This document shows positions 16,719 to 27,090 of a DNA stretch of 64,000 bases, piece after piece (position 1 is the stretch's first letter; each line of letters begins with the position of its first letter). Source of the stretch: JANQQJ01 sp046290575 (GTDB lineage Bacteria > Pseudomonadota > Alphaproteobacteria > SMXS01); NCBI GenBank assembly GCA_046290575.1, contig JBKAGX010000002.1, positions 310,001 to 374,000 on the forward strand, read 5' to 3'. A program made the position numbers and the translations under genes. The notes under the pieces were generated by a model. The model did not search any database, was not told the origin of the DNA, and was given only the letters and a program-made list of their open reading frames with translations.

Positions 16719-17815
16719 AGGGCCAGTGGTACGGCTGGGTTTATGGAGCTACACCCGGCAAGGTCCTTCTCGATCTGGACCAAGTGGGCGAAGTATTCGC
16801 GGGGTCCGCTTACCTTATTCCCGATGACCACGCGATGCCCGCCACGCTCGCCGAGATTCGAACACCGGACGGTGGATTGCAACACGACTTGACTGTGCCA
16901 ACGGTGCCGATCCATCGGGGTAGGCGCTTGCCAATGTCGTTTCAGGAACTCACGGCGCAATACCCCACGGTTGTGCATGCAGCATACGCAAACGTATCGC
17001 TGAAGCTAATTGGTCCCGAACTCCGGGTGAGCTTCACGGCGCCAACCGGGGCCCAGGGCACCGGTCGTTTGCTGCCGAGTCGAGCAACTGAGGCTTCAGA
17101 AATCAAACCAGAGTCTCGTTTGGGCAAGACTAACGACCTGCTTGATCTGCTAAGGTCTTTTCCTAAGCAGCAGTACATCTTCCGGGGACAATCTGTCCCC
17201 AAGCGTCTCCGTACATCTTTCCATCGACGCAATCGTTATGACCTGAGGCCATACCTTAACCATGCGATCCCACAGCTGACGCCAGCCGTCGCGGCCGCGA
17301 CCGGCCATACGTTCCACTTCGATCGGCCCGGGGAGTTTGGCGCATTCATGAATCTGGTCCAGCACCATGGATTCCCAACCCCTTTACTAGACTGGACCAA
17401 TTCTCCCTATGTCGCAGCCTACTTCGCGTTCGCCGATGCGAAACAGGATCAAAACTACGCAGCACGACTCTTCGCGTTGGATCGAGATGCATGGTGCACA
17501 AATGTTCCGCAGTTCGATTACATCGCATATGACGATGTCCACTTTTCGGTTGTTGATTTGCTAAACATTGGGAATATCCGGCAACATCCGCAGCAGGCGG
17601 TGGCGACCCTCACAAATGTTGACGATATCGAGACCTACATTCGGCAAATCGAAGCCGACAAAGGGCGACGATTCCTTAGGGTCTATGATCTAGAGCCAAG
17701 TCTGCGTTCTGAGTGCTTGACCGAGCTCGATGTGATGGGTGTACACGCGGCGAGCCTGTTCCCGGGACTTGATGGGGTTTGTGAGCAGATGAAAAATCGT
17801 ATCTTCGGATACTAG
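16715..17815 (+). CDS. FRG-domain protein
   Basis: A protein of 366 residues with the FRG domain in its middle and C-terminal part: the name-giving triad in YIFRGQSVPKRLRTSFHR (Phe156-Arg157-Gly158) and the conserved QHHGFPTPLLDWTNSPY at residues 216-232. The first 120 residues (WYGWVYGATPGKVLLDLDQ) look like a separate beta-rich domain. The biochemical activity of FRG domains is not settled; they often occur in accessory and defence-type loci, which is inference here. The TTG start overlaps the mnmA TGA. The gene looks less GC-rich than its neighbours and is bracketed by a perfect 15-bp direct repeat, both suggesting acquisition. Confidence 0.85.
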   Translation: MKGQWYGWVYGATPGKVLLDLDQVGEVFAGSAYLIPDDHAMPATLAEIRTPDGGLQHDLTVPTVPIHRGRRLPMSFQELTAQYPTVVHAAYANVSLKLIGPELRVSFTAPTGAQGTGRLLPSRATEASEIKPESRLGKTNDLLDLLRSFPKQQYIFRGQSVPKRLRTSFHRRNRYDLRPYLNHAIPQLTPAVAAATGHTFHFDRPGEFGAFMNLVQHHGFPTPLLDWTNSPYVAAYFAFADAKQDQNYAARLFALDRDAWCTNVPQFDYIAYDDVHFSVVDLLNIGNIRQHPQQAVATLTNVDDIETYIRQIEADKGRRFLRVYDLEPSLRSECLTELDVMGVHAASLFPGLDGVCEQMKNRIFGY

Positions 17816-17820
17816 AGTTT

Positions 17821-17835
17821 GGCGCGGAACGGGGG
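17821..17835. repeat. Right copy of 15-bp direct repeat flanking the FRG gene
   Basis: An identical GGCGCGGAACGGGGG copy to that at 16695-16709. It lies four bases upstream of the SDR start ATG at 17840 and provides its purine-rich ribosome binding site. Confidence 0.85.
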
Positions 17836-17839
17836 AACC

Positions 17840-18664
17840 ATGACGGAGATCGCGGGTAAAACTGCCCTGCTGACCGGGGCGGCGTCGGGCATCGGCCGGG
17901 GGCTGGCGATGGCGCTGGCGGGCGAGGGCGCAGCGCTGGAGCTTGCCGACAAGGACGAACGGGGCCTGTCAGAGACCATATCCATGTTGCCGGATGGGGC
18001 AGATGCCGTCGCGCGGGGCCTTGATGTGGCCGAAAAGAACCAGTGGAATGACTGGGCCGCTGACATAACGGCCCGCCGGGGTGCAGCGCCCGATATCGTC
18101 ATCAACAATGCCGGTGTGACACTGGCGTCTTATGCCAAGGACATGGCAGACGACGATCTGGCCTGGGTGATGAACATCAATTTCTGGGGCGTGGTTTATG
18201 GGACGCAGTTGTTCATGCCGCAGATGCTGGAGCGAAACAGCGGCCACATCGTCAATATTTCCAGCGTGTTCGGCCTGTTCGGGGTGCGCAGCCAGTCGGC
18301 CTATTGTGCGTCGAAATTCGCCGTGCGCGGCTATTCGGATTCGGTCCGTGTCGAGCTGGAGGACACCGGCGTCAACATGACGGTGGTGCATCCCGGCGGC
18401 ATCCAGACCAATATCGTGCGCAACATTCGCTACAAACTGCAGGGGCAGGATGCACCCTCGCGCGACGAGATGATTGCCGGGTTCGATCAGGTCACACCTA
18501 CGTCACCTGAAGGCGCGGCGCAGACCATCATCAAGGGGATCAAAGAGAACGACCCCCGCGTGCTGATCGGCCCGGATGCAAGGCGAATCGACTTCTGGCA
18601 GCGGTTGCTGCCGGCCCGTTTTCCGCTGATGGCCGACAAAAAGGGGAGTGGTGCGCTCGGCTAA
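17840..18664 (+). CDS. Short-chain dehydrogenase/reductase
   Basis: A classical SDR of 274 residues. The NAD(P)-binding glycine motif is TGAASGIG near residue 13, the NNAG motif is present (IVINNAGVT), and the catalytic serine and YxxxK lie in ISSVFGLFG and SAYCASKFAV. The long C-terminus resembles SDRs that act on hydrophobic substrates, but no substrate can be assigned. The start is ATG 17840, with the 15-bp repeat supplying the ribosome binding site. It shares a CTAA stop tetranucleotide with the convergent DUF4286-like gene. Confidence 0.87.
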   Translation: MTEIAGKTALLTGAASGIGRGLAMALAGEGAALELADKDERGLSETISMLPDGADAVARGLDVAEKNQWNDWAADITARRGAAPDIVINNAGVTLASYAKDMADDDLAWVMNINFWGVVYGTQLFMPQMLERNSGHIVNISSVFGLFGVRSQSAYCASKFAVRGYSDSVRVELEDTGVNMTVVHPGGIQTNIVRNIRYKLQGQDAPSRDEMIAGFDQVTPTSPEGAAQTIIKGIKENDPRVLIGPDARRIDFWQRLLPARFPLMADKKGSGALG

Positions 18665-18996
18665 CGCTGGTGCTTCGGGCCGAGTTCCTCGAACACCCAG
18701 ATTCGGCCGGTTTTCTTGTTAAGCGACTTGCTCTGCTGACGCTTGCTGCGGCTGTCGTTCAGCATCTTGAGGGCGGTTTCTGAATCCTCGGCCTGGGCTT
18801 CATAGACCGCCAGATAGGGCAGGGGGCAAGGCTGCCCGACTCCGTCCACCAGTTTGAACCGTTGGGCAGTGTCATAGCCGGCACTGCTCAGCACCTCGTC
18901 CAGATGGGTGTTTTCGTAATAATCGTTGAATTCGGCCTCGTGGCCCTCGTTCGGTTCAGTCAGCACCAGAATCAGGTGTTTTTTCAGCGCGGGCAT
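18661..18996 (-). CDS. Small dimeric alpha/beta-barrel protein (DUF4286-like)
   Basis: A protein of 111 residues. The opening MPALKKHLILVLTEPNEGHE and the FNDYYENTHLDEVLSSAGY segment match the ferredoxin-like EthD/DUF4286 type in which an EFNDWYxxxHxxxxL pattern is conserved. Such proteins are small cytoplasmic dimers often found beside catabolic dehydrogenases; function here is unknown. I use ATG 18996 rather than the GTG one codon earlier. Confidence 0.75.
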   Translation of the reverse strand: MPALKKHLILVLTEPNEGHEAEFNDYYENTHLDEVLSSAGYDTAQRFKLVDGVGQPCPLPYLAVYEAQAEDSETALKMLNDSRSKRQQSKSLNKKTGRIWVFEELGPKHQR

Positions 18997-19037
18997 CACG
19001 GTCTCCGTCGATACGGTTTTTCGGTGGGACCCCGATC

Positions 19038-19067
19038 TTGACAGATCGGCCCCGGCACGCCTATATC
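19038..19067 (+). promoter_or_regulatory. Sigma-70-like promoter of tRNA-Met
   Basis: A perfect TTGACA (19038-19043) and TATATC (19062-19067) are separated by 18 bases. The predicted start of transcription is near 19075, about 27 bases before the mature tRNA. This is the clearest promoter pattern I found in the window. Confidence 0.6.
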
Positions 19068-19101
19068 CGCGCTCTTCATTGCCGCTTTGACGGCATTCGG
19101 G

Positions 19102-19178
19102 GGCGGAGTAGCTCAGCTGGTTAGAGCAGCGGAATCATAATCCGCGTGTCGGGGGTTCAAGTCCCTCCTCCGCTACCA
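19102..19178 (+). tRNA. tRNA-Met (anticodon CAT), elongator type
   Basis: A 77-base cloverleaf. The acceptor stem is GGCGGAG paired with CTCCGCT (one G-T pair), the D stem is GCTC/GAGC, and the anticodon stem GCGGA/TCCGC encloses the loop ATCATAA, giving anticodon CAT. The T arm is GGGGG-TTCAAGT-CCCTC. The 3' CCA is encoded. The sequence matches alphaproteobacterial elongator tRNA-Met as I recall it, rather than tRNA-Ile2 or the initiator, which would have C1-A72 and three G-C pairs in the anticodon stem. Confidence 0.95.
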
Positions 19179-19357
19179 ACCTCCCACAACAATATGCATT
19201 AGATCGTTACATGGATCGTATCGGTGCGGGCTATGATCCCGCTGCCCAGGTCTTTCTGCCTGCATGAAAAAGTCTATTGAACCGGGCTGCCCCTATGGAC
19301 CGATCGCCCATCATGACGTAACAGTCACAGCGGGCTAATCAATCGGGACAGGGCAAG

Positions 19358-20290
19358 ATGACGGTGAAGATAGGCTATCTGCTGGCGACCCGCGAGAACA
19401 TCATGCGCGGCGTTCATGGAACTGACAGCCTGCTCAGGCTTGCGCGTCACGCAGCGGATCTGGGGTTTGAGTCCCTTTGGGCCGGGGATTCTCTGTTCGC
19501 ACGCCCCCGGCATGACCCCATTACCCTGCTTGCAGGCGTTGCCGCAGCGGTACCAGACGTACAGATCGGCACCGCCGTGCTGTTGCCGATGCTGCGCAAC
19601 CCGGTGGTGCTTGCTCAGCAACTCGCCACGGTCGATCAGTTGAGTGACGGGCGGTTGATCATCGGTGCCGGAATTGCAGCGGATACACCGGCCATTCGCA
19701 ACGAGTTCGAGGCCGCAGGCGTCCCCTTCGAAAAGCGTGTCGGGCGCCTGCTGGAGGGCTTCCAGCTGATGCGCGCCCTATGGGCGGGCGAACCTGTGGA
19801 GTGGAACGGCCGCTGGACCGTGAACGCCCAGGCCGCGTTGGCGCCCACGCCGGTTCAACCGGGTGGACCGCCGGTGTGGTTGGCCGCAGGCGTCAAGCCC
19901 GGCATTACTCGCGCCGCAAAACACTTCGACGGCTGGTTTCCCATCGGCCCGGACGCGGAAACCTTCGGCAAACGCAACGTATACTATCGCGACTGCGTTG
20001 AGAAAGAAGGTACAGGCCCAGGTACCACTGCAATCTATTTGACTGTATGCCTGGATGATGACGGCGACGCGGCGGAGGCCGCCATAGATACTTATCTGAA
20101 GGCGTATTACGGCGCGCCGCCCGACATCATGCGCCGCGTTATGGCCTGCATCGGCGGGCCGGCAGAGACCGTCATGGCGGCGATGAAAGATTATGTCGAT
20201 GCAGGCGCCGAACATCTTGTGCTGCGGCTGGTGGGTGACCATGACGCCGCTCTGGCGACGCTGGCACGCCACAGGCATCTGCTGGGATAG
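19358..20290 (+). CDS. LLM-class flavin-dependent oxidoreductase
   Basis: A luciferase-like monooxygenase family TIM-barrel protein of 310 residues. Typical segments are HAADLGFESLWAGDSLF near the start, QLATVDQLSDGRLIIGAG in the middle and AAKHFDGWFPIGPD in the C-terminal half. Members use FMN or F420 on varied substrates; neither cofactor nor substrate can be decided here. It stands alone after tRNA-Met, with ATG 19358 preceded by GGGACAGGGC. It is convergent with a lipoprotein gene 30 bases away. Confidence 0.85.
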   Translation: MTVKIGYLLATRENIMRGVHGTDSLLRLARHAADLGFESLWAGDSLFARPRHDPITLLAGVAAAVPDVQIGTAVLLPMLRNPVVLAQQLATVDQLSDGRLIIGAGIAADTPAIRNEFEAAGVPFEKRVGRLLEGFQLMRALWAGEPVEWNGRWTVNAQAALAPTPVQPGGPPVWLAAGVKPGITRAAKHFDGWFPIGPDAETFGKRNVYYRDCVEKEGTGPGTTAIYLTVCLDDDGDAAEAAIDTYLKAYYGAPPDIMRRVMACIGGPAETVMAAMKDYVDAGAEHLVLRLVGDHDAALATLARHRHLLG

Positions 20291-20320
20291 CTCGCTGAGA
20301 GCCGATCGCCGGAGGTTCGC

Positions 20321-21016
20321 CTATTGCCGCTTCAGCATGACGTAGGGATCGTAGTCGCCGCCGGGATGCGCCACCTGGATGGTGCCGGTCGAAGCGTCGA
20401 TGTCAATCCAGTAGGTGTTCCCCTCAATATTCGTGTCGATCAGGAACCAGCGGCCGTCTGCGCCGGGAAGCGCCAGGTAGCGAACGGTTTTCTTCTCGCC
20501 CGTCGCGTAGCGTATTTCCAGCATGCGGCTTGGTGCGGGGTAAAAAGACCAGATATCCTTGTCGGCCTGCCAGTCACCGGACAGGTCGGGTGCGTCTTCA
20601 GTGACTGGCGCACCCTCGACCGTGATGGTCGCCGGCGTGTCCTGGGCCGAGAAAAAGACGGACCGGCCGCCCATTGCGCTGCCATTGCCGGTTGCAGATA
20701 TGGTAAAGGTAATTTCTCCCTGCGCCGTGGACGGCACTTCTATCAAAACACTGCCGACGACGCGTCCATTACCGAGTAGCCCAAGGGTATGGCGCAGGAG
20801 CCTTACATTCTGTGGCAGAGGAGCAGGGTCAAGCCTTGGAAATGCCGGGATATAGCCCATTGCCTCTACGGGTTTACCCCGAACCGGGGCATCGACGGGG
20901 ATGACAACAGCAGTTCCGGGGCGGGCGGAGATTTTGACCGGTTCCGGCGGTAGGATTGGCTCATCACAGGATATGAGCGTCGTTGCCAGTATCGTTATTG
21001 CGAACAGCCTGACCAT
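20321..21016 (-). CDS. Unrecognised lipoprotein
   Basis: A protein of about 231 residues if started at the internal MVRLFAITILATTLISC, which is a lipoprotein signal peptide with the lipobox LISC. The next residues, DEPILPPEPVK, form a proline-rich tether. The mature part looks beta-rich (DGRWFLIDTNIEGNTYWIDI). I do not recognise the family. An upstream ATG at 21046 would add ten residues before the signal. It is probably in the same unit as the upstream cysteine-rich protein gene, 64 bases away. Likely periplasmic or surface located. Confidence 0.65.
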   Translation of the reverse strand: MVRLFAITILATTLISCDEPILPPEPVKISARPGTAVVIPVDAPVRGKPVEAMGYIPAFPRLDPAPLPQNVRLLRHTLGLLGNGRVVGSVLIEVPSTAQGEITFTISATGNGSAMGGRSVFFSAQDTPATITVEGAPVTEDAPDLSGDWQADKDIWSFYPAPSRMLEIRYATGEKKTVRYLALPGADGRWFLIDTNIEGNTYWIDIDASTGTIQVAHPGGDYDPYVMLKRQ

Positions 21017-21080
21017 TTTTTCACCGTGCCCTTCGCTGATCGTCAATTCCTGTGGCGACGTGATGAGCTTACCGGACCGA

Positions 21081-21551
21081 TCAGAAGTTTGTCATATCGG
21101 GGGGGCACTCGTCACCATTCCTTGAGCCGCATAGGCCGCAGACCATTTTGAACTTGACCGAGTTACGTTTAAGCGCGCCCCAATTGGTGCAGGACTTCGA
21201 GCCATATCCGTTCATTTGTACCGGGTAGACGCTGACCGTACAGGTGACATGCTTGTCCTTTTCAATAACAACCAGTTTCGGCAAGACGCGCACGACAGAC
21301 TTGTTGTTCGAATGAAAGGTACATTTGGGTCGGAAGGTTTTTGTGCCTGAACGGGCTATATTGTACTCATACGGACCCGGGCATTCGCATGTGGTATAGA
21401 CCTCGTCAGGGTCGACAGTGCACCCGCAGTACCACTTCTGAGGGGTGGCGAGCGTTTCGCCAGGGGCCAGGGTCACTGCAGCGATGATGGTCATGATCGC
21501 AATCCCTGCTTTTGCGACGACCTCTGCGGCAAAATTGAAGAATCCAGTCAT
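21081..21551 (-). CDS. Unrecognised cysteine-rich secreted protein
   Basis: A protein of 156 residues with an N-terminal hydrophobic export signal (about residues 14-35) and a mature region holding ten cysteines, including YCGC, TTCEC and VCGLCG. The density and spacing suggest a small exported domain held by disulfides. AAGGGG lies eight bases before the ATG on the minus strand, supporting the start. I do not recognise the family. It and the following lipoprotein may be expressed together. Confidence 0.6.
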   Translation of the reverse strand: MTGFFNFAAEVVAKAGIAIMTIIAAVTLAPGETLATPQKWYCGCTVDPDEVYTTCECPGPYEYNIARSGTKTFRPKCTFHSNNKSVVRVLPKLVVIEKDKHVTCTVSVYPVQMNGYGSKSCTNWGALKRNSVKFKMVCGLCGSRNGDECPPDMTNF

Positions 21552-21901
21552 GTAATAGCCCCTTCGAATAATAGCCCCCCAAACTTTCTTTTGTGCTCTT
21601 GGTTTTGGGGCGCGCTAATTGCGGACATTAACATACGAAATTGGAATGCTCGCCGGCGATTGTCACAACCAAAAATAGAATATACGAGTCATCGCATGTC
21701 TGGGGCGCGGCGCCTCAACGCGTCGAACGTCAGCCAGAAGGGCAGCTTTGGGCTTTGACGCGGTTCGCACTGTTTTGTTCCTGCCGATACATGGCGTAAG
21801 GTGCGCGCCGATCTGCGGATCGTGTTTCCGGGTATGTATGAGCCAGCGAGAGTGGCCTTAGCCGGCGCCACGCCGCTGCGAAAAAAACAAGGAAGACAGT
21901 T
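21552..21901. other. Gene-free stretch between two divergent genes
   Basis: This 350-base region separates the cysteine-rich protein gene from prfC. It is more AT-rich near 21560-21690, as expected for promoters of the divergent genes. Open frames crossing it have no protein-like features. I see no RNA gene or clear repeat in it. Confidence 0.4.
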
Positions 21902-23517
21902 ATTTCGACCATCGAACGCGATAGTGCGGCGGCACGGCCTGAAGCGACCGGTGACTGGGCGAAGCGGCGCACCTTTGCCATCATCTCGCACCCGGATGCC
22001 GGCAAGACAACGCTGACCGAGAAGCTCTTGCTGTTCGGCGGTGCGATCCATATTGCGGGGCAGGTCAAGGCGCGCGGTGAGCGGCGGCGCACCCAGTCCG
22101 ACTGGATGGAGATCGAACGCAGCCGCGGGATTTCAATCTCCAGCTCGGTGATGACGTTCGAGCGGGACGGCATCACGTTCAATTTGCTCGACACACCGGG
22201 CCATGAAGACTTCAGTGAAGATACCTACCGGACGCTGACGGCAGTGGACTCGGCCATCATGGTGATCGACGCCGCCAAAGGCATCGAGAGCCAGACGCGC
22301 AAGCTGTTCGAGGTCTGCCGCCTGCGTGATATCCCGATCATCACCTTCATCAACATGTGGACCGGGAAGGGCTGGACCCGTTCGAACTGATCGACGAGAT
22401 CGAAAGCTCGCTGGCGCTGGACGCCAGCCCGATGATGTGGCCGGTCGGCATGGGCGGTCAGTTTCACGGCTGTTACGATCTGCGTGACAATCGGTTTTTG
22501 ACCACCGAGTCCGGCCGGGGTGGTGCCTTCGACAAGGTCATCAAGTGCACCGGGCCGGATGATCCAGCGTTGGAAGCGCTGGTGCCGGAACAGGTTCTCG
22601 ACAGCTTCCGCGAAGGGGCGGCGCTGGCCAGCGCCGCATACAAAGAGTTCGATCTGCAGGCCTTCTGGGATGGACATTTGACGCCGGTGTTCTTCGGCAG
22701 CGCGCTGAAAGACTATGGGGTGACGGAGCTGCTGTTGGATCTGGCCAAGGTCGCGCCCGCACCACGCAGCCAACCGGGCGAGCCGCGCGCCGTTTCGCCG
22801 GATGAAGACAAGGTCACCGGCTTTGTCTTCAAGGTGCAGGCCAATATGGACCCCAACCACCGGGACCGCATCGCGTTCCTGCGGCTATGCTCCGGGCGGT
22901 TCCGGCGCGGCATGAAGCTGAGACCCGGTGGCGAGGGCAAACCGCTTGCGGTGCAGAATCCGATTTTCTTCTTTGCCCATGACAGGGAGCTGGCGGAAGA
23001 AGCGCTGCCCGGCGACATTATTGGCATCCCCAATCATGGGACGTTGCGGGTGGGCGATACGCTAACGGAAGGCGAAGTGCTTCGCTTTACGGGTATTCCG
23101 AACTTCGCGCCGGAAATCCTGCAGCGAATCCGGCTGGGCGACCCGATGCGCTCCAAGCAGCTGAAGCGGGCGCTCTACGATCTGTCGGATGAGGGCGTGA
23201 CCCAGGTCCTTAAACCCGTTATCGGGTCGCAATGGATTGTCGGCGTGGTGGGGCAACTGCAGCTGGAGGTGCTCGCCTCGCGGCTGGACGTAGAATACAA
23301 GACGCCGATCGATTTCGAACCTGCCCCTTATGAAACCGCGCGTTGGGTGAACGGTGACCCGGCGGAGATCAAAAAGTTCACGGATCGCTACCGGGGCAGC
23401 CTGGCCGAAGACCGTGACGATGCGCCCGTCTTCCTCGCCCGGACCATCTGGGAACTGGACCGGATCATCCGTGACTGGCCGGAGCTCGAGTTCACCGCCA
23501 CGCGCGAGCGGGCCTGA
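21902..23517 (+). pseudogene. prfC: Peptide chain release factor 3, frameshifted
   Basis: The sequence codes for nearly all of RF3, the GTPase that recycles RF1/RF2 from the ribosome. The first frame carries ARPEATGDWAKRRTFAIISH, the P-loop SHPDAGKTTLTE, RRRTQSDWMEIERSRGISI and DTPGHEDFSEDTYR. It ends early at 22390. The rest continues in the other frame from about 22357 (DREGLDPFELIDEIE) to 23517. The break is a single missing base near 22355-22360, where the family's G4 motif NKxD should be. In addition no ATG, GTG or TTG exists upstream in frame before 22028; the best start is ATT 21902 behind AAGGAAG. RF3 is dispensable in many bacteria, so this may be a real pseudogene; a sequencing error is the main alternative. 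Confidence 0.85.
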
Positions 23518-23588
23518 CACCACCTGCCAATAGACCCCGGTCCCAAAGTCATTTAACACTCTCGGCTGAACATTCAGCAGGGGAGGGG

Positions 23589-24371
23589 ATGATCATGGAC
23601 CTAAAAGGCAAGCGGATCATTGTGACCGGTTCGGCGCGCGGCATGGGGGCCGCGGCGGTACGGGCCTATGTGCAGGCGGGTGCCGATGTGATCGGTATGG
23701 ATGTCATGGACGAGATGGGGGCGGCCGTCTCCGATGAGGCCAATGCCCAGGGGCCCGGTACCGCGGGCTATCTGCATGTGGATATTGCGGACAAGGCAAG
23801 CGTTGAAACGGCCTTCGCCGAGGCGGTGAAAACGCTCGGTGGGCTCGATACGCTCGCACACCCGGCGGCGATTCAGCGGTCGTCCGATGCCGGTGACGTC
23901 AGTGTTGAGGACTGGGACCTGATGTTCGCGGTCAATGTGCGCGGCACCATGCTGACCAACCAGATTGCTCACGGATACATGAAGCAGTCCGGCGGGGGCT
24001 CGATCATCAATTTTGGCTCGATCTCCGGACAGCGTCCGGAGCCGGGTGCGGCAGCCTATTCGGCGTCGAAAGGCGCGGTGCATTCCTGGACCCGGACAGC
24101 GGCGGGCACCTGGGGCAAGGACAATGTCCGGGTGAACGCGATCCTGCCCGCCATGGCCACGCCTATGTATCTCGAAGCGATGGCGCGCGCGAATGAGGAA
24201 GAGCAGACCGCTGCATATTGGATGAACCGCCGCACTATTGCCCTGGGCGAGGAATATGGTGACCCGGACAAAGATCTGGGGCCGGTGATGGTGTTCCTGG
24301 CATCAGATGCGTCGCATTTCATCACCGGGCAGCTGATCCCGGTGGATGGCGGGCAGACCAGCGTCCGCTAA
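23589..24371 (+). CDS. Short-chain dehydrogenase/reductase
   Basis: A classical SDR of 260 residues. The cofactor motif is TGSARGMG near residue 14, and the catalytic residues are in NFGSISGQRPEPG and AAYSASKGAV. The C-terminal end has the usual FITGQLIPVDGGQT. Substrate unknown. AGGGGAGGGG lies just upstream; ATG 23589 and the in-frame ATG 23595 are both possible starts. The gene follows the broken prfC and shares a CTAA stop tetranucleotide with the convergent stress-protein gene. Confidence 0.88.
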   Translation: MIMDLKGKRIIVTGSARGMGAAAVRAYVQAGADVIGMDVMDEMGAAVSDEANAQGPGTAGYLHVDIADKASVETAFAEAVKTLGGLDTLAHPAAIQRSSDAGDVSVEDWDLMFAVNVRGTMLTNQIAHGYMKQSGGGSIINFGSISGQRPEPGAAAYSASKGAVHSWTRTAAGTWGKDNVRVNAILPAMATPMYLEAMARANEEEQTAAYWMNRRTIALGEEYGDPDKDLGPVMVFLASDASHFITGQLIPVDGGQTSVR

Positions 24372-25371
24372 TCCATACCGGCTACGGGGCTGATATAGCT
24401 CGATGGTTTGACGGTCACCACGGAACAGTCGACGCTGTTGAGGATGTCTTCGGCGGTGTTGCCGATAATGAAACCCGGTACGCCGGTGCGCGCGATGGTG
24501 CCCATCACCAGAATATCGGTTTTCAATTTATGCACCTGTTCGGGAATAACGTCCCGCGCTTTGCCGCGCTCCAAATGGATCTCCATCTTCACCGGCTGTT
24601 TGGTCAGCGCGTCAGCACTTTCGTTGGCTTTCTCAACCAGTTTTTGCAGAGATTTCCAATGGGTCGACTGGACCTCGGCGACATAGGCTGCCGCAACAGC
24701 CTTACTATCGGCGGCGTCGGACCAGAGCCTCACCAGGCCTTCGCCCGGCGCGTCCCAGACGTGCAGAATATGAAGGTCGGCACCGGTACTCCCTGCGATC
24801 TGTTGGGCCGTTTCCATGATGCGCCGGTTCAGGTCGGCAAGGGTTTCGGGCTCATTGGCCATCGCCTCATCGACATCGACAGCGGCCAGCACGGTGTTGA
24901 CGGATTTGGCGCTGTCGTTCAGCCGTAGCCAGACCGGACACGGGCATTTTCTCAACAGATGCTGATCCGTGCTGGCAAAAAGATAGCGATGGATGCCATG
25001 CAGTTCCTCGGCGGCCTTCACGACAAGGTCGATATCTTCCTCGATGACCTTCCGGATAATGTCGATGAAGCGCGTGCCCATGCTGACTTGCAGGTTGGGG
25101 TCTCTGCCGGGGAGCACCCGCTCGATCATGCTGGCCAGGCTTTCGCGCTGCTGGTCCAGCAGGCGCTGTTCCAGCTCTTCCGTGCTGACGCCGGTGGCGT
25201 CCGCCATGCGGCTGAGCTCGGCGGGCCGATCGACCGCTAAGAGAATTGACAGGTCTGCCTGCCAGATGTCTGCCAGATCCGCAGCGGCCTTGATCGCGCT
25301 TTCGTCATCGTCAGGGTTTGAGCACACGGCCAGCAGCTTGCGCATCAGTTTTTGGGTTGTCTGTTCGTCGC

Positions 25372-25375
<4 letters not shown>
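24368..25375 (-). CDS. Tandem universal stress protein (UspE-like)
   Basis: A protein of 335 residues with two Usp folds in a row. The first runs over about residues 10-150 (KLLAVCSNPDDDESAIKAA) and the second over about 155-325. The second domain ends with the ATP-binding signature VMGTIARTGVPGFIIGNTAE followed by VDCSVVTVKP. Such proteins help survival under stress and can regulate ion transporters. The gene starts four bases inside the end of the antiporter gene and is last in a four-gene minus-strand block. Confidence 0.87.

Positions 25376-27082
<1,707 letters not shown>

Positions 27083-27090
<8 letters not shown>

Noticed and set aside
19102..19357. tRNA-Met as attachment site of an integrated element
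   Set aside because: No integrase gene and no repeat of the tRNA 3' end were seen downstream.
22350..22400. Programmed -1 frameshift in prfC
   Set aside because: No X-XXY-YYZ slippery sequence or strong following structure was found at the junction, and RF3 is not known to use one; mutation or sequencing error is simpler.
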